A DNA stretch of 64,000 bases from a bacterium. GTDB lineage: Bacteria > Bacillota_I > Bacilli_A > Mycoplasmatales > Mycoplasmoidaceae. Where the stretch lies: contig JAFPYV010000013.1 in NCBI GenBank assembly GCA_017394375.1, positions 1 through 64,000 on the forward strand. The letters are read 5' to 3'. Each line of letters opens with the position of its first letter. Positions within the stretch are counted from its first letter, which is position 1. Shown in pieces: positions 10,364 through 22,637 of the stretch. Under the pieces are notes generated by a model. It searched no databases and was not told where the DNA came from. It saw nothing but the letters and a program-made list of their open reading frames with translations. The translations under genes were made by a program, and so were the position numbers.

Positions 10364-11056
10364 ATGGTTTACATTATAGGAAAAGTTACGTACATTAATA
10401 AAAATTATATTTATCTAGAAAGCAATTATGTGGGATTAAAGATCTTTGTGAAGCAAGATGAAAAAGCAGTCTTAAACAAAGTAATGAAATTTTACACCAC
10501 TGAAATTACAGTTGAAACTAGCAAAGGACAATCATTTAAACAACTATATGGTTTTTTAAATTTTACGGACTTTATTTTGTTTAATAAATTAATTACTTTA
10601 CCATCAATCGGTCCAAAAACTGCCATTAACATTCTAAGTAATAATAGTGAATTATTAATTAGTTGCATCATCAATAAAGATCTAATTGCATTAGAAAAAT
10701 TACCTGGTATTACTGAACGATGTGCGAAAATTATTATTAGCAATTTAGCAGAAGATTATTGCAATAAATCTGCAAATAAACAATCATTAAATTTAGAAGC
10801 AGAAATTAAGGAACCAGATGAAAGTAATCAAGTTAAAGTAACTAATGATTTTAATGAAACTAGTATTAACAATCAAAATCAAAGTGATGAAGAAAAATAC
10901 ATTGAAATCATTAGTTCACTGCGAGCTTTAGGTTACAGCAAGAGTGAAATTGAATACGGAATCAATAAACTTGATGAAACAAAATATAAAGAATTTGTCC
11001 CCGAAGATGTATTAGCAGATATTATTAAAAATATTACTAACCATAAAATGTCATAA
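10364..11056 (+). CDS. ruvA: RuvA, Holliday junction binding subunit (230 aa)
   Basis: Binds four-way junctions and positions the RuvB motors. The N-terminal OB-like part (IIGKVTYINKNYIYLE) is followed by helix-hairpin-helix signatures (LPSIGPKTAINILS, and LEKLPGITERCAKIII). An acidic linker leads to a small C-terminal domain (IISSLRALGYSKSEIE). It is somewhat longer than the usual 200 residues because of the linker. The start has AAGGAG 8 nt upstream. The stop TAA overlaps the ruvB ATG by one base (TAATG). Confidence 0.93.
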   Translation: MVYIIGKVTYINKNYIYLESNYVGLKIFVKQDEKAVLNKVMKFYTTEITVETSKGQSFKQLYGFLNFTDFILFNKLITLPSIGPKTAINILSNNSELLISCIINKDLIALEKLPGITERCAKIIISNLAEDYCNKSANKQSLNLEAEIKEPDESNQVKVTNDFNETSINNQNQSDEEKYIEIISSLRALGYSKSEIEYGINKLDETKYKEFVPEDVLADIIKNITNHKMS

Positions 11057-11994
11057 TGAATGAATTACGACCAAGTAATTTTAGGGAGTTTGTTGGACAA
11101 ACAAACTTGATAGAAATCTTGCAAGTATACTGCCAAGTATGTAAACAAGAGCACATTTGTTTTAAACACTGTCTATTTTATGGATTACCAGGAACTGGGA
11201 AAACTTCTTTAGCATACGTAATTGCAAATGAATTAAAAGTAAAAGTTCATTATCTAAACGCTAATAACTTGCATACACAAGCTGATTTATTATCATTTTT
11301 TAGTTTAATCAATGATAATGAAATTGTTTTTATTGATGAATTACATAGTTTGGATCCTAAAATTGTCGAATTTTTATATAGCATGATGGAAGATTATTTT
11401 ATTGATATTCCTATTGGCAAAGAATTCAATAAAAAAAGTACTCATTTAAAAATTCCAAGGTTTAGTTTAATAGCTGCAACTACTTCCATTGGCAGAATTC
11501 CTAAACCATTATTGGAACGTTTTCATTTGGTTTACAAATTGCAAGATTATACTGAAAATGAAATTAAAAAGATTATTAAGCAAGTAGGCAATTTAAATTT
11601 TAAAAAAGTTAATTTATTGACTGAAGAAGAAATCACTAGTTTAAGTGAACATTGTAAGAATAATCCCAGAATTGGGATTAATTTATTACATCAAGTAATT
11701 GATTTTAAGAAAATTAATCCTGCCATTAAAATTGAAGAAATCTGAAAGAAATTAAGAATCTTTTTATATGGGTTAACCATTAGTGATTTGGAATACTTGC
11801 AAACAATTAATAATTGCCAGCAGCAAGTATTAGGAATTAAAACTATTTGTCAAATAACTGGTTATGATTCATTCACAATTGAAAATTATATTGAACCATT
11901 TTTGTTTAAGTTAGAATTATTGACTAAAACTAGTAAAGGACGTGCATTAACAAAAAAAGGCAAAAGTCTACTTAATCAACTAAAATTAGTATAA
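11056..11994 (+). CDS. ruvB: RuvB, Holliday junction branch migration ATPase (312 aa)
   Basis: Hexameric AAA+ motor that drives branch migration with RuvA. Visible parts are the start RPSNFREFVGQ, Walker A YGLPGTGKTS (about 44-52), Walker B VFIDELHSL, sensor region SLIAATTSIGRIPKPLLERF, and a C-terminal winged helix ending in KGRALTKKGKSLLNQL. One in-frame TGA (Trp) sits before the winged helix. It overlaps ruvA by one base. Confidence 0.94.
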
Positions 11995-11996
11995 TC

Positions 11997-12464
11997 ATGA
12001 GTTTGGATGAATGAAGATTAATTAAGCGTCAACTAAAGCATGAATATTTAAGTTTGCCAATTAAAAAAACAAGTGTTGCTAGCTTAATTTCAATGGTGAC
12101 TATTGTTGGCATGATTAGCACGATTGGATTATTAACTGCATTAATTTGTTCAGCAATCTTACAACAACATGAACTTATCATTAGTACTGCAATCATTTTT
12201 TGTATTTGTCTTGCATTAACAATTGTTGTAATTGGCACGATTGAACGAAAAAACTTAATGACAATTTCCTTATACCTAGAAAAGAAAATTGATTGGCGTG
12301 CAGTGCACCAACTACTTGATTTAAAGTTGCTAAGTAAAATCATGCTATTAGTTTTTGGGTTTCAATTTAATAAATATATTTGAACTCAAATTTTTAGTTG
12401 ATTAATCTGAATTCTCATTCTGGTACTCATATTTATTGTTGGGTATTATATTCATTTAGTATAA
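11997..12464 (+). CDS. small polytopic membrane protein (155 aa)
   Basis: Begins 2 nt after ruvB, so it is probably in the same transcript. Three hydrophobic spans are seen: about residues 28-55 (SLISMVTIVGMISTIG), about 58-82 (IISTAIIFCICLALTIVV) and about 130-153 at the C-terminus (WLIWILILVLIFIVG). A basic cytoplasmic loop lies between the second and third. TGA codes Trp five times, mostly in or beside the membrane spans. The family is not recognised. A terminator follows. Confidence 0.75.
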
Positions 12465-12468
12465 AAAT

Positions 12469-12500
12469 AAAAGTAAGGAACTTAAAAAATCCTTACTTTT
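12469..12500. terminator. bidirectional terminator between convergent genes
   Basis: AAGTAAGGA pairs with TCCTTACTT (9 bp) around a 10-nt A-rich loop, flanked by T-runs on both strands. It separates the ruvAB operon from dinB, whose stop is at 12501. Confidence 0.8.
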
Positions 12501-13721
12501 TTAGTGATTAAATTGAGTTTTTTCTTTAACATGGTTAGTAAAATTATCATCCAGTTTCCCAACATTTTTAGATGCTTGGTTAATTAACGATTGGACTTGC
12601 ATTCTTCAATTATAATCTTGCTTATATTCATCGTTAAATTTATCTAAATCATTTAGTTTTAATTGTAAATCCTGGTCTTCATACTCAATTCGAGTTAAAC
12701 AAAAACCCAATGACCTAATTGCATAATTGGAATCCCCATAAGTTTTATCAAACAAAATAACAAATTGATTAAATAAGTCATGAGCAGTTTTAATATTAGT
12801 GCGGTATTGCAGTAAATTAGTATGAAAAGTATAATCTAACTCTTCAATTACACAACTAATTCGTTTACATGAGGCATTTACTTCTTGCATGTAAGTAGCT
12901 AAATTATCAGCAAACAAATGAATTAAATCCCGCAATTCTTTTCCATCAAATAAGGCATTAATGAAAGTTCGTTTAATAGAAAATGATTTAGGTAAATCAT
13001 GATAAAAATTAAAACCGTCATTCTTACCTTTAGCATTATTGACATAATCAATGTAATGTTTAGTTAAAATTTTTTGTAATTCTTGCGGACGAGGATAATT
13101 TGCAAGATCGCCAATCGTATTAATTCCGACTTTTTTTAATTTAAGGGCTAAATGGTTCCCCACCATGAACATTTTATTAATTGGTAATGGCCAAATATAT
13201 TTAGCCACATCTTCATCGTTCGCAATGCAAAATACCCCGTATGGTTTTTTCATATCACTAGCCATTTTGGCAATGAATTTTGTTTGCCCAATTCCAATCG
13301 AAGAAGATAAATGGAATGTTTGCATAATGTCGTCTTGAATTCTTTTGGCTAAATTTATAGCTCAAGTTTCTCATCCTTCTTCTTGATGATTCCACTTTAA
13401 TCAACATTCATCAACTGAATAAATAAAAATATTACGGTTGAATTTATATTTGATGTATTTAAAAACTTGTTTACTGATTTCTTCATATGCTTGGTGGTGA
13501 GCATTTACATAAATGGTATTTTTAGGAACTAATTTTTGAATTTGAAAAACTGGCATCCCAGCTTTCACCCCGTATGATCTAGCTAGATAATTAGCTGAAC
13601 AACATACTGATTTAGTACTTGTTCCTCCCACAATTAAAGGATGATTTTGATATTGGGGGTGCAATATTTCTTCAACACTAGCAAAAAAGGCATCAAAATC
13701 AAGGTGAAAATAAATTTCCAT
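12501..13721 (-). CDS. dinB: Y-family DNA polymerase IV (406 aa)
   Basis: Error-prone lesion bypass polymerase. The catalytic carboxylates are in FHLDFDAFFASVE (about residues 5-17) and YSVDECW (about 101-107). SSIGIGQTKFIAKMAS is the palm/fingers motif, and a helix-hairpin-helix thumb follows (VGINTIGDLANYP). The length is typical. The start ATG 13721 has no Shine-Dalgarno, and a CATAAT -10-like element lies only 10 nt upstream, so the mRNA may be nearly leaderless. Confidence 0.92.
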
Positions 13722-13783
13722 CTTCGATAAATTATGTTTAATTTAAGTTTGATTTTATAATTATTTACAAGTAGGTTTTAACA

Positions 13784-14026
13784 ATGCGACGCACAAGTAC
13801 AGCTAAGTGGAATAAACGAGTAATTATTGCAACTTTTTTTCTAATTTTCTTTGCCTTGGTAGGAATAATTTTATTAATTACTGGTTGTCTTGATTTTGCT
13901 GTCTTATCATATGGATTGCCTTGACAAGCAAAATTGTGTATCAGCTTAGGAGTAATCTTGTTAGTAGGATCCACAATTACCATTATAGTTCTTGCAATCT
14001 GAGCAAAAAAACGCGAGCATTATTAG
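13784..14026 (+). CDS. small two-span membrane protein (80 aa)
   Basis: MRRTSTAKWNKR gives a basic cytoplasmic start. Two hydrophobic spans follow (FFLIFFALVGIILLITG and ISLGVILLVGSTITIIVL) and then a basic tail ending REHY. TGA is used twice for Trp next to the membrane. TATAAT at 13756-13761 is a plausible -10. The opposite strand is also open here, but this frame has the protein-like hydrophobic pattern. The family is not recognised. Confidence 0.6.
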
Positions 14027-14030
14027 TAAC

Positions 14031-14945
14031 TTATTCAATATCACATTCGTTTAAATAAAATAGTTTTTCTAATTCTAATGCCACCCCATCTTGATCATTA
14101 GAAATGCGAGCAATGTATTTCGCAGCAAGTTTTGCACTTACATTAGCATTTTTCATCGCGAAACTATATCCTGCTTTTTGCAGCATTGTTACATCATTAT
14201 TTGAATCACCAAAGACAATGCAGTTTTCTAACTTAATTCCATAATAACTACTAAAAAATTTTAAGGCAGTTAGTTTTGAGGCAAAAACTGAACTAATTGA
14301 AACAACTATCCCCCGGTGATCATTTAGTTCCCAGTTATTAACTGATAAAGTCCCAGCAACATCTTTAATTCGGTTCGCAATTTCGTCTAAATCATGATCA
14401 TTTTTAAGCAAGAATAGTAATGAATACAAATCATCTTTAACGTCAGTGATTTTCCCATTGAAATTAATTTCACTGCTATAATTTCCATCTTTAGTTTGTC
14501 TAACTCCTAAAAATTGGAGTAATTCTTGATTACGCTTTAAATCATTCTTAGTGTTTTTATTATTGATAAAAATGCATTGGTTGTGGGTTTCCACAATTGC
14601 CAATTCAATTTTGTCAATAATTTTTTTTGACGAAAAAATATTATCTAAAATATTTTTATTAAAAGTGAAATTCAACGGAATAAATTTTGGATCTTTTGGA
14701 TTAGAAATGACTGAACCATCCAAGTTGCTCATTAAAGTATCAAGTCCCAATTGTTCATAGTACCTTAATGCCCCAGCGACGGTTCTACCTGTTGCAATGC
14801 AAAAAATATTACCCATTTCAATTAACGTTTTAATGGTATGAATTGTTCGCGAACTTAATTCGCTAGCACTATTTAATAGTGTACCATCTAAATCACAAAC
14901 TATTAGGTATTTATTTGCTTCTTGATTTGCCTTTTTAATATACAT
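14031..14945 (-). CDS. HAD-superfamily phosphatase, Cof type (304 aa)
   Basis: Predicted cytoplasmic sugar-phosphate or nucleotide phosphatase of the Cof/YidA group. Motif I is VCDLDGTLLNS (about 18-28), motif II is FCIATGRT, and motif IV is VFGDSNNDVTML (about 245-256) followed by SFAMKNA. A cap domain lies between motifs II and III. AAGGAAC stands 4 nt upstream of ATG 14945. The substrate cannot be told from sequence. The 3' end lies 4 nt from the convergent small membrane gene. Confidence 0.9.
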   Translation of the reverse strand: MYIKKANQEANKYLIVCDLDGTLLNSASELSSRTIHTIKTLIEMGNIFCIATGRTVAGALRYYEQLGLDTLMSNLDGSVISNPKDPKFIPLNFTFNKNILDNIFSSKKIIDKIELAIVETHNQCIFINNKNTKNDLKRNQELLQFLGVRQTKDGNYSSEINFNGKITDVKDDLYSLLFLLKNDHDLDEIANRIKDVAGTLSVNNWELNDHRGIVVSISSVFASKLTALKFFSSYYGIKLENCIVFGDSNNDVTMLQKAGYSFAMKNANVSAKLAAKYIARISNDQDGVALELEKLFYLNECDIE

Positions 14946-15045
14946 TTAAAGTTCCTTTTTTTGCTCCATTTAAACTAATAGTAATATAAATAACATTGTT
15001 TTAAATTGAATTAGTTAAATATCAAAGAAATATTATTAGTTTCTA

Positions 15046-15051
15046 TATAAT
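15046..15051 (+). promoter_or_regulatory. -10 element of the rpmG-pepP transcript
   Basis: TATAAT in an AT-rich stretch 55 nt before the rpmG ATG. No convincing -35 is seen, as is usual in mycoplasmas. Confidence 0.5.
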
Positions 15052-15105
15052 ATAATTATATTTATTCTATAATTTTAGACTAACTTTAAAGAATAGGACG
15101 ATAAA

Positions 15106-15267
15106 ATGAACGCAAAAAATAGTGTGCAATTACAATGCACGAAGTGCAAAAATATCAATTATTTAACAAATAAAAATGCTAAAAAGCATCCTGATAAATT
15201 AAGTTTAAATAAGTATTGCAATAATTGTCAAGCAAATACTGAACATAAAGAATTAAAGAAGAAATAA
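15106..15267 (+). CDS. rpmG: ribosomal protein L33, zinc-binding form (53 aa)
   Basis: Large-subunit protein. MNAKNSVQLQCTKCKNINYL and KYCNNCQANTEHKE show the two CxxC pairs of a zinc ribbon. AGGA lies 7 nt before the ATG. A second L33 gene with a different sequence is at 46643-46789. It is followed 2 nt later by pepP. Confidence 0.92.
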   Translation: MNAKNSVQLQCTKCKNINYLTNKNAKKHPDKLSLNKYCNNCQANTEHKELKKK

Positions 15268-15269
15268 TT

Positions 15270-16340
15270 ATGTTAAGCACCTTTGAAATTGTCAAACAAG
15301 ATGTTTGCAGTTTAGGAGCAGATGCTGCATTAATTGACAGCGAATATAATCGTTATTGATTTACGGGTTTTCACAGCACTGCAGGTTATGTATTAGTAAC
15401 TAAAGAAAAAGCATATCTTGTTATTGACGCAAGATACTATGAAGCAGCCAAAGTTAAAGTAACTAACTGCGAAGTATTATTATTAAAACGTTTTAGCGAT
15501 TTAGTTGACATTGTGCATGAACTAAAAATTAATAAGCTATTAATTGAAAGTGAATATTGCACTTACGAAGAATTTACCCGCTATCAATCTTATTTTGGTT
15601 GTCAAATTAGCGGAGTAATTTCTCGTCGGTGAAGAATTGTTAAGGATGAAAAAGCCTTAACTGCTCTAAAGAAAGCTGCTGAAATCGGAGCAGTGACAAT
15701 CAATTGAATTCGCACTCAACCAATTATTGGCAAAACAGAAAAAGAAGTGGCAAAAATGATTGCCATCCATATGCTAGAATTAGGTGCAACTGGTAATTCA
15801 TTTGACTTGATTGTAGCAACTGGTAAGAATGGAGCCATTCCGCACCATGCTCCTGATGACACAATATTGGAAGAAGGAAATTTAGTAACCGTAGACATTG
15901 GATGTATTTATGATTACTATTGCTCTGATATCACAAGAACTTTTGCTTTGGGTGATCATTTGAATGATCCAAAACTAAAACAAATTTATGATACAGTTTT
16001 TGAATCCCAACGGCTTGGAATTGAAGCTGTTAGAGCTGGAGTAACTGGGGAATATGTGGATGCTCAATCACGTGATTACATTGATAATCACAGTCCATTT
16101 AAAGGATATTTCACTCATTCAACTGGTCATGGTGTGGGATTAGAAGTACACGAACTTCCATATGTTTCTCCACACGCAACTGAAATCTTAAAAGCTAACG
16201 AAGTATGCACAGTTGAACCAGGTGTTTATATTCCAGGGGTTGGTGGAGTTCGAATTGAAGATACTTTGATTGTTACTGATAATAAACCAATCATTATCAC
16301 TGATAAAGCAACCAAGAATTTATTCAATAACGAAAAATAA
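15270..16340 (+). CDS. pepP: M24-family Xaa-Pro aminopeptidase (356 aa)
   Basis: Removes N-terminal residues preceding proline in the cytoplasm. A creatinase-like N-terminal domain (about 1-125) is followed by the pita-bread metallopeptidase. Metal ligands are visible: D in TVDIGC, D in DITRTF, H in STGHGVGLEVHE, E in CTVEPGVY and E in VRIEDT. The start ATG is 2 nt after the rpmG stop with the AAAGAAG of the rpmG tail as a possible weak ribosome site. Confidence 0.93.
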
Positions 16341-16360
16341 TTAAATTAATTAGTAAATAA

Positions 16361-16394
16361 AAAAATAATTGCATTTTACGGTGCAATTATTTTT
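16361..16394 (+). terminator. intrinsic terminator of rpmG-pepP
   Basis: AAAAATAATTGCA pairs with TGCAATTATTTTT, a perfect 13-bp stem with an 8-nt loop and trailing T. Confidence 0.85.
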
Positions 16395-16997
16395 TAATAA
16401 ATAACGATAAAAATCATATATCTAGATATATTTTTAATACCTACAAGGAATAAAAATATGTTATAGGTTTTTAAGAGAGGAGTTTAAGACTATTTAAAAT
16501 TCATGTCTTGTCTATGAATTTTCTTTATGATTAAAAAGAATATAAATATAAAAATAAAACTTATTTGTTTCTTAATTAGTTAAAAGAAATTAAGGGGGAA
16601 CCTCTGAGAATGAAAAAACTCAAAGATTTAATGAAAGGTTTTAAAACTAAGAACAGTAACTAAAATAGTAAAAATTATAATGCGATGAAACTAAAAACTA
16701 AATAAAGCGTTTTATAAATCAACTTAATTCAGCAACTTAAGCTAATTTAGAAAATGAAAAAAATATGAAAATTATCTTGCTTAATGCTCTTATTTAATGT
16801 CAAGTAAACCATTAAATAAAAACAGTTGAGGAGATAAGCAAATGAAACAAACAAAACTAAAAAACCTTAATAATTTGAGTAAGAATTATTAAGGAAAAAA
16901 CATTAATAAAAATCTTAAATAAACCTAATGAACTGCAAGGAGGAAAAATTAAAAAACTCCTTGCGACCATCTTAAGGATTAATATAAAAATGAAATT
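16395..16997. other. unexplained 600-base intergenic region with small hairpins and tiny ORFs
   Basis: No long frame. Visible items are a perfect 16-bp palindrome ATATATCTAGATATAT (16416-16431), a 7-bp stem AATTCAT/ATGAATT near 16496-16518, and two 16-17-codon ORFs: 16610-16663 (MKKLKDLMKG, KTKNSN) and 16842-16892 (MKQTKLKNLN, LSKNY). The second is preceded by GAGGAG. A perfect 8-bp stem GCAAGGAG/CTCCTTGC (16935-16964) hides an AGGAGG sequence. I cannot assign a known RNA family. Confidence 0.4.
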
Positions 16998-17385
16998 AGA
17001 TTATGTAGACTATAAGCCATGTTCTGTACCTTTTTAAAAGGCGTTGATCATTTATCTGTAATTGTTACATTACCCATTAACTTATTGTTATTATAAGTTA
17101 ACAATTCCCTTACCATAATTTAGGTTTCTTGCTTGTGGAGTTTACCAACGTTTCACTTTTTTTATTTCTAAAAAAACTCGTCTCTGTGGCACTTTATGAA
17201 TTTCATGCGTGGTAAACAGAGGATGTGTGTTTACTTTAGCACTTTATTCGTCGTCGTGACCTAATTAATCACGCTAGTCCTTGATTTCTTATAGACTACA
17301 CAATCATTTATAAGCGTTTCAGCTTATGCAAGCATGGACTTTCCTCTAAGGTTATGAACCTCAGCGATCAACCGTCTACGTAATT
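16998..17385 (-). ncRNA. rnpB: RNase P RNA
   Basis: Catalytic RNA that matures tRNA 5' ends. On the minus strand the conserved GAGGAAAGTCCATGC block (17336-17350) and the 3' block with ACAGAACATGGCTTATAG (17012-17029) are present. The terminal helix pairs GTAGAC (5' side, 17374-17379) with GTCTAC (3' side, 17005-17010). A TAAGAT -10-like element lies just upstream near 17386-17391. Ends are approximate. Confidence 0.93.
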
Positions 17386-17429
17386 ATCTTACATCATTTT
17401 TTATAAAAATGTATATTTTTATAATAAAA

Positions 17430-17461
17430 AAATATTCTCATTTTAACAAGTGAGAATATTT
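17430..17461 (-). terminator. terminator of the ATP synthase operon
   Basis: AAATATTCTCA pairs with TGAGAATATTT (11 bp), followed on the minus strand by a run of T. It lies 17 nt after the atpC stop and just upstream of rnpB. Confidence 0.8.
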
Positions 17462-17477
17462 CTTATATTTTATTGTT

Positions 17478-17930
17478 TTACGCTAAAGCCTTTTGGTTCT
17501 TAATATAGAAATTATCAATCGCAGTTAATTTATCTTTTTCGTTCTTTAAACTAACTTTTAAAGTATTCAATTTGTTTTGATTTTTCTCAGTTTTAATTTC
17601 TTTTTCAAGTTCGTTAATTTTATTAACAACATCTTGACGAATGACTTTATCATTAAATTCAAAGTAAGGAGTAAGAATCTTTAACTGTTCACCATCATTG
17701 TATAAAAAGCCTCCCGCTAAGACGGCAATTCTTTTCTTCCCACTTAAATCAGTAATTGCACATTGGCCAAGAGTAACTTCGGCCACCATTGGTAAGTGCT
17801 TACGCATGAATCCTTCAAAACCATCAACTTTGGTTTCAATGGTTGCAATGCGTACATAGTCACTGTATTTAATTCCATCCGTGGTAATGATTTTTAAGTA
17901 AAGGTTTTCTTTTGCTGTATCAACAGCCAT
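17478..17930 (-). CDS. atpC: ATP synthase epsilon subunit (150 aa)
   Basis: Central-stalk subunit that couples rotation and inhibits hydrolysis. The beta-barrel domain is seen (DYVRIATIETKVDGFEGFMRKHLPMVAEV and GKKRIAVLAGGFLYNDGEQLKIL). A C-terminal helical hairpin rich in Lys/Glu follows (about 100-145). Last gene of the operon, before the terminator at 17430-17461. Confidence 0.9.
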   Translation of the reverse strand: MAVDTAKENLYLKIITTDGIKYSDYVRIATIETKVDGFEGFMRKHLPMVAEVTLGQCAITDLSGKKRIAVLAGGFLYNDGEQLKILTPYFEFNDKVIRQDVVNKINELEKEIKTEKNQNKLNTLKVSLKNEKDKLTAIDNFYIKNQKALA

Positions 17931-17945
17931 GATTTAATCCTTTAA

Positions 17946-19615
<1,670 letters not shown>

Positions 19616-19616
<1 letters not shown>

Positions 19617-20470
19617 TATCGGTTACCTCCTCCCATCATTTCAATTAAGTCTTCAGTAATCTTAGCTTGCCGCATCTTGTTGAAATCAAGCAAGTATTTT
19701 TCAGACAAATCATTTGCGTTGTTGGTAGCAGTATCCATTGCGTTTCGTCGCGATGCAAATTCACACACCTTGGATTCAAGTAATGCTCCATACACAAATG
19801 TATATAAATATGAAGGAATTAATGCACTTACAAGTTCATTTTCATCTGGTAAGAATTCAACGCGCCCAAGATTTAACTTAGAAGAAATTTTCTTTACCAT
19901 TAATTCTTTATCAATTGGTAGTAATTGTACGGTATTAGCTTCAAAAGTCATGGCATTAATGAATTTTGTATAAGCAATTACTACTTTGCTTACTTTTCCA
20001 GCTTTGTAGTCATTTAATGCAACATCCGCAATTGCTTGGACTTCGTTTAAATTTAGTTGGTTATCAGCTAAATCAACTTGACTAATAATTTGTTGATCAC
20101 GACCATGGTTATGGTAATAACTAAATGCTTTTTTACCAATTAAGATTAATTTATCCTTAGCATTAAGCATTGAATTAATCATTTTGTTTACGTTGTTATT
20201 ATATGCTCCGCAAAGACCTAAGGAAGAATTAATAACAATGTACATGGTACCAGCATTTTTATCAACTGGATTCATAAACGTTAAATCTTCAACGCTATTT
20301 AAAATAGCTGAAACAATGGAATAAAATTCCTTGTAATAATCTTGAATCTTATTGAATTGATCTCTTGAGTGTTTTAGTTTAACGATGGAAACTAACTTCA
20401 TGGCAGCCGTAATTTTACTAGTTTTTTGTACTGACTGCATGCGCCGTTTAATTGATTGTAATGATTCCAT
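19616..20470 (-). CDS. atpG: ATP synthase gamma subunit (284 aa)
   Basis: Rotor shaft of F1. The N-terminal helix MESLQSIKRRMQSVQKTSKITAAMKLV and the C-terminal helix ALLESKVCEFASRRNAMDTATNNA are typical; SSLGLCGAYNNNVNK is the conserved central motif. Starts 1 nt after the atpA stop and overlaps atpD by one base. Confidence 0.95.
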
Positions 20471-20471
20471 C

Positions 20472-22031
20472 TTACATGCCTAATTCACGTACATCACCGT
20501 AATCACTAGCCTTATAATCTTTTAAACTGCTAATGAATTGGCGAGTATATTCTTTGAATTTTTCTTCAAACGCTTTTGTTAAAGCGTCATCAAATGCCTT
20601 CTTTTCTTCAAGTTGTTTACGCAAATCCGAAGTAGCAAAATAGTTAACTAAACCATTTTTATAATCAATTACTTTTTCTACTGGAATTCACTTGATGAAT
20701 TTCATTTTTACATTCAATAAAATAATTGCTTCATCAATTTGGGAATAAGGGTGGTTATTTGGTTGCCGTAGTACTTGCATAATCCGTTTACCTAATTCCA
20801 AAGTCCGTTTAGTTTCAGGATCTAGGTCACTACTAAATTGACTAAATGCTTCAAGTTCACGGTATTGGGCTAGTTGTAGTTTTAAACTACTTGCACCTTG
20901 TTTTACTGCTTTAATTTGAGCACTTCCCCCAACCCGAGAAACGCTAAATCCAGCATCAATTGCTGGACGTTGACCAGAGTTGAATAATTTAGTTTGAGTA
21001 AAAATTTGTCCATCCGTAATGGAAATAACATTGGTTGGAATATAAGCAGCAATATCACCCGCTTGAGTTTCAATAATTGGCAATGCAGTAATGCTCCCCC
21101 CACCATACTTCTTGTCTAACCGACATGCTCTTTCAAGCAATCGTGAGTGTAAGTAGAAGACATCACCAGGGTAAGCTTCCCGACCAGGTGGACGTCTTAA
21201 CAGTAATGAAATAGTGCGGTATGCAACCGCGTGCTTTGACAAGTCATCATAAATGATTAAAACATCCTTACCCTTACTTAATCAATATTCAGCAATGGTA
21301 ACCCCAGTATATGGTGCTAAGTATTTTAAGGCTGGTAAATCACTAGCACTAGCTGATACTACGCACGAATATTCCATTGCACCTGCATTCTTTAATTGTT
21401 CACAAACTTGCACAATAGAAGAATTTTTTTGTCCAATCGCAACATAAACACAATATACATCCTTACCTTTTTGGTTCAAGATGGTATCAATTGCGATCGA
21501 AGTTTTTCCGGTTTGTCTATCACCAATAATTAATTCCCGTTGGCCACGACCAATTGGAATCATGGCATCAATGGTTAAAATACCAGTGGCTAATGGAACA
21601 TCAACGCTCTTGCGAGTCATTACTCCTGGAGCGATTTTTTCAACTGGGCGGTATTCAGTAGCACTAATTGGACCTGCTCCATCAATTGGCATTCCAATTG
21701 CGTTTACCACTCTACCTAACATTGCATCACCAACTGCAGTTTCCATAACCCGTTTGGTGCGTTTTACGGTTTGGCCTTCGGTAATATCATTGTAAGGACC
21801 AAACAAAATAATTCCGACGAAATCAGCTTCCAGGTTCAAAATCATTCCGACTGTTCCGTTTTCGAAAATTACAAGTTCGTCTAGCATTGCATTATCAAGT
21901 CCGCTGGCATACGCAATTCCGTCACCGATACTAATTACTTTCCCATTTTCAGATGCTTGCACCTGCGTGGAAAAACTTTTAATTTGTTCTTTCAAAATTG
22001 ATGAGAACTGACTTAAATCAATTGCACCCAT
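20472..22031 (-). CDS. atpA: ATP synthase alpha subunit (519 aa)
   Basis: Non-catalytic nucleotide-binding F1 subunit. Walker A GDRQTGKT (170-177), the arginine-finger region [17 protein letters not shown], and [26 protein letters not shown] are visible. Two in-frame TGA codons are read as Trp. The length is normal, with no extension unlike atpD and atpF. Confidence 0.97.
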
Positions 22032-22069
22032 AATTTTAAATTTCCTTTTCTTAAATGTATGTCAATCAT

Positions 22070-22624
22070 TTATTTAGCAAATGATTGTAATTGTCGTAAT
22101 TTTTCGAAAATAGTGTTATCAATGACCTTCGAGTTAATTTCGACTTTAATTCCCCCAATGAGATTAGGATCAACTACGCATTGGGAACGTAGTTCCTTAA
22201 AGTTACTTGGTAATAATTGTGGATTGTTTTTAATGGCAGTAGTAATTTTTGTAACTTGTGCTGGTGTTAAAGCAAAAGCACTGTAAATTTTCAAACTAAC
22301 AATTCCAAGTTCTTCTTCTAATGCTCTTAGCAAAAAATTCAATGATTTATCAAAAAAATAAGCGACATTACCTTGCACCATAATTGCCAGTCAATTCACT
22401 GTTTTATCATAATTAAAACAGGATTTTAGTTTCATAATGTCATTAATTTTTTGGGCTTTTTCAATTCAGGGATTAACCAAAAAATCAACTAGGCAATGAT
22501 CATTTTCATTAAATTGTTTTAACCAAGAAACATCTTGATAAAGCAATGGAATTTGATGATCATCGTGAGCTAAACTAATCATGGCTGATGCTAACGCTTC
22601 GCTTACTTTTTTTTCGTTTACCAT
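22070..22624 (-). CDS. atpH: ATP synthase delta subunit (184 aa)
   Basis: Joins F1 to the peripheral stalk. Sequence similarity in this family is low; the call rests on the C-terminal pattern VVDPNLIGGIKVEINSKVIDNTI, the length, and the position between atpF and atpA. The N-terminal helical domain is seen to about residue 105. Confidence 0.9.
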
Positions 22625-22637
22625 AATAAACTACAAA

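Noticed and set aside
13765..13983. Minus-strand frame of 72 codons (MVIVDPTNKI)
   Set aside because: The plus strand at 13784-14026 gives a two-span membrane protein with TGA at expected Trp places; the minus reading is basic and featureless.
16981..17036. 15-codon ORF starting ATGAAATTAG at 16990
   Set aside because: It runs antisense into the 3' end of rnpB; coding potential is coincidental.
21481..21795. Plus-strand frame of 104 codons opposite atpA
   Set aside because: Antisense shadow of the conserved alpha subunit.
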